Origin: an uncultured Gemmiger sp.
Lineage (GTDB): Bacteria; Bacillota; Clostridia; Oscillospirales; Ruminococcaceae
Direction of reading: 5' to 3'
Assembly (NCBI GenBank): GCA_944382805.1
Contig: CALWNS010000140.1
Span: 1 to 5,279, forward strand
Length of the DNA stretch: 5,279 bases
Positions 4,528 to 5,279 of the stretch are shown here, one piece after another; within the stretch, counting starts at the first letter, position 1; every line of letters begins with the position of its first letter. The position numbers and the translations under genes were made by a program. The notes under the pieces are model-generated. The model searched no databases. It was not told where the DNA came from and saw nothing but the letters and a program-made list of their open reading frames with translations.

Positions 4528-5279
4528 TCAGACCTCCCCGTTCCAATGTTGGAAAAAGTCGTTGATGGCGTCCTTCCAGTCGCGCATATCATCGCCTACG
4601 CTGCAGCGCAGCGCGCGGTTTTCCAGCGCGCTCCAGGCCGGGCGGTTCGCGCTTTCCGGGTGGGCGGCGGCGTACTCGGCGCTGGTGCAGGGTTCCACGC
4701 GGCAGGGCAGCCCGGACAGGCGGATGATCTCGGCCGCAAAATCGTACCAGCTGCACACGCCGTTGCCGGTGCAGTGGTAGATGCCGTAATCGTGGCTGAC
4801 CGCCAGCTTGAGCAGGTGGTGTGCCAGGTCCACCGCGTTGGTGGGGTTGCCCAGCTGGTCGTTGACCACCGTGATGCGGTCGTGCGTTTGGGCCAGGCGC
4901 ACCATGGTCTTGACAAAGTTCTTGCCGTAGTAGCTGTACAGCCAGGCCGTGCGCACGATGAAATGGCGGCGGCAGAAGCGCTGCACATACTCTTCGCCCA
5001 GCAGCTTGGTCTGGCCGTAGGCCGAGACGGGGTCCGGGCGGCAGCACTCGTCGATGGGGGTGCGGCCGTCGGGGCCGTTGGGCGTGCCGGGGAACACATA
5101 GTCGGTGGAAATGTGGATCAGGCGGGCGTTGATCTTGTCGCAGGCGATGGCCAGGTTGCGCGGGCCAAGGGCGTTGACGCGGAACGCCAGGTCGCGGTCG
5201 GCTTCGCAGCCGTCGACATTGGTGGCCGCCGCGCAGTTGATGACGGTATCGGGCTGGTGGCGGCGGATATAGGCCACGG
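4528..5279 (-). CDS. rmlD: dTDP-4-dehydrorhamnose reductase (5'-truncated by window edge)
   Basis: RmlD (RfbD) reduces dTDP-4-keto-L-rhamnose to dTDP-L-rhamnose using NAD(P)H, the last step of the pathway. About 250 C-terminal residues are present; the N-terminal Rossmann glycine motif, roughly the first 50-60 residues, lies beyond the right edge. Visible landmarks, counted from the valine codon at 5277, are VINCAAATNVDGCE at about 12-25, the catalytic STDYVF at 57-62, the YxxxK pair Y87 and K91 (SAYGQTKLLGEE), the RTAWLYSYYGKNFVKTM segment at 109-125 and QLGNPTNAVDLA at 141-152. The end (RDWKDAINDFF) is typical of the family. The GTG at 5277 is an internal valine codon rather than a start. 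It lies directly upstream of rmlB in the same operon; rmlA and rmlC are expected further upstream (inference). Confidence 0.95.
   Translation of the reverse strand, partial: VAYIRRHQPDTVINCAAATNVDGCEADRDLAFRVNALGPRNLAIACDKINARLIHISTDYVFPGTPNGPDGRTPIDECCRPDPVSAYGQTKLLGEEYVQRFCRRHFIVRTAWLYSYYGKNFVKTMVRLAQTHDRITVVNDQLGNPTNAVDLAHHLLKLAVSHDYGIYHCTGNGVCSWYDFAAEIIRLSGLPCRVEPCTSAEYAAAHPESANRPAWSALENRALRCSVGDDMRDWKDAINDFFQHWNGEV
4533..4539 (-). promoter_or_regulatory. rmlB ribosome binding site inside the rmlD coding end
   Basis: GGGGAGG on the minus strand overlaps the last sense codons of rmlD (encoding Gly-Glu-Val) and stands 8 bases before the rmlB ATG. Ribosomes finishing rmlD would pass over it, which favours translational coupling of the two enzymes. 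Confidence 0.85.

Noticed and set aside
1..5279. CRISPR arrays, tRNA or rRNA genes, insertion sequences, phage or defence genes
   Set aside because: No spaced direct repeats, cloverleaf-like segments, transposase or integrase motifs, or terminal inverted repeats were seen. The window is fully explained by core genes and their control regions.

Overview
The window reads as ordinary chromosome of a GC-rich, endospore-forming Firmicute, most likely a Clostridia gut lineage such as Oscillospirales. This placement is an inference. It rests on a SpoVT orthologue (spore formers), an HrcA repressor gene behind a perfect CIRCE operator, consensus-like sigma-A promoters and strong AGGAGG-type ribosome binding sites, together with high GC content. 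No phage genes, transposase, CRISPR array, tRNA or rRNA were seen.

Layout, left to right. (1) Positions 1-983, minus strand: hrcA, the heat-shock repressor, nearly complete and cut only at its extreme C-terminus by the left edge. Its promoter (1051-1078) has a perfect -35 and a perfect -10, and a perfect CIRCE operator (1020-1046) covers the predicted transcription start. (2) Positions 1187-1729, minus strand: spoVT, an AbrB-type sporulation regulator, with a strong terminator at 1138-1180. (3) Positions 1863-2345, plus strand: a MutT-like NUDIX hydrolase, divergent from spoVT. The 133-bp gap between them carries a sigma-G-like promoter facing spoVT, a sigma-A-like promoter facing the NUDIX gene, and an inverted repeat between the two. 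(4) Positions 2353-2385: a GC-rich hairpin between two convergent genes. (5) Positions 2404-3330, minus strand: a 308-residue single-pass membrane protein of unknown function with a long acidic tail. (6) Positions 3401-3432: the rmlB terminator, with the promoter of the membrane-protein gene apparently embedded in it. (7) Positions 3460-5279, minus strand: rmlB and the 5'-truncated rmlD, 3 bp apart, encoding two steps of dTDP-L-rhamnose synthesis.

The genes fall into separate transcription units: heat-shock control (hrcA, presumably continuing to grpE-dnaK-dnaJ beyond the left edge), forespore regulation (spoVT), nucleotide-pool sanitation (NUDIX), an envelope protein of unknown role, and cell-surface sugar precursor synthesis (rml). 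I see no convincing new multi-gene system. The points most worth a second look are the divergent spoVT/NUDIX control region, the terminator/promoter overlap at 3388-3432, and the uncharacterised acidic-tailed membrane protein.
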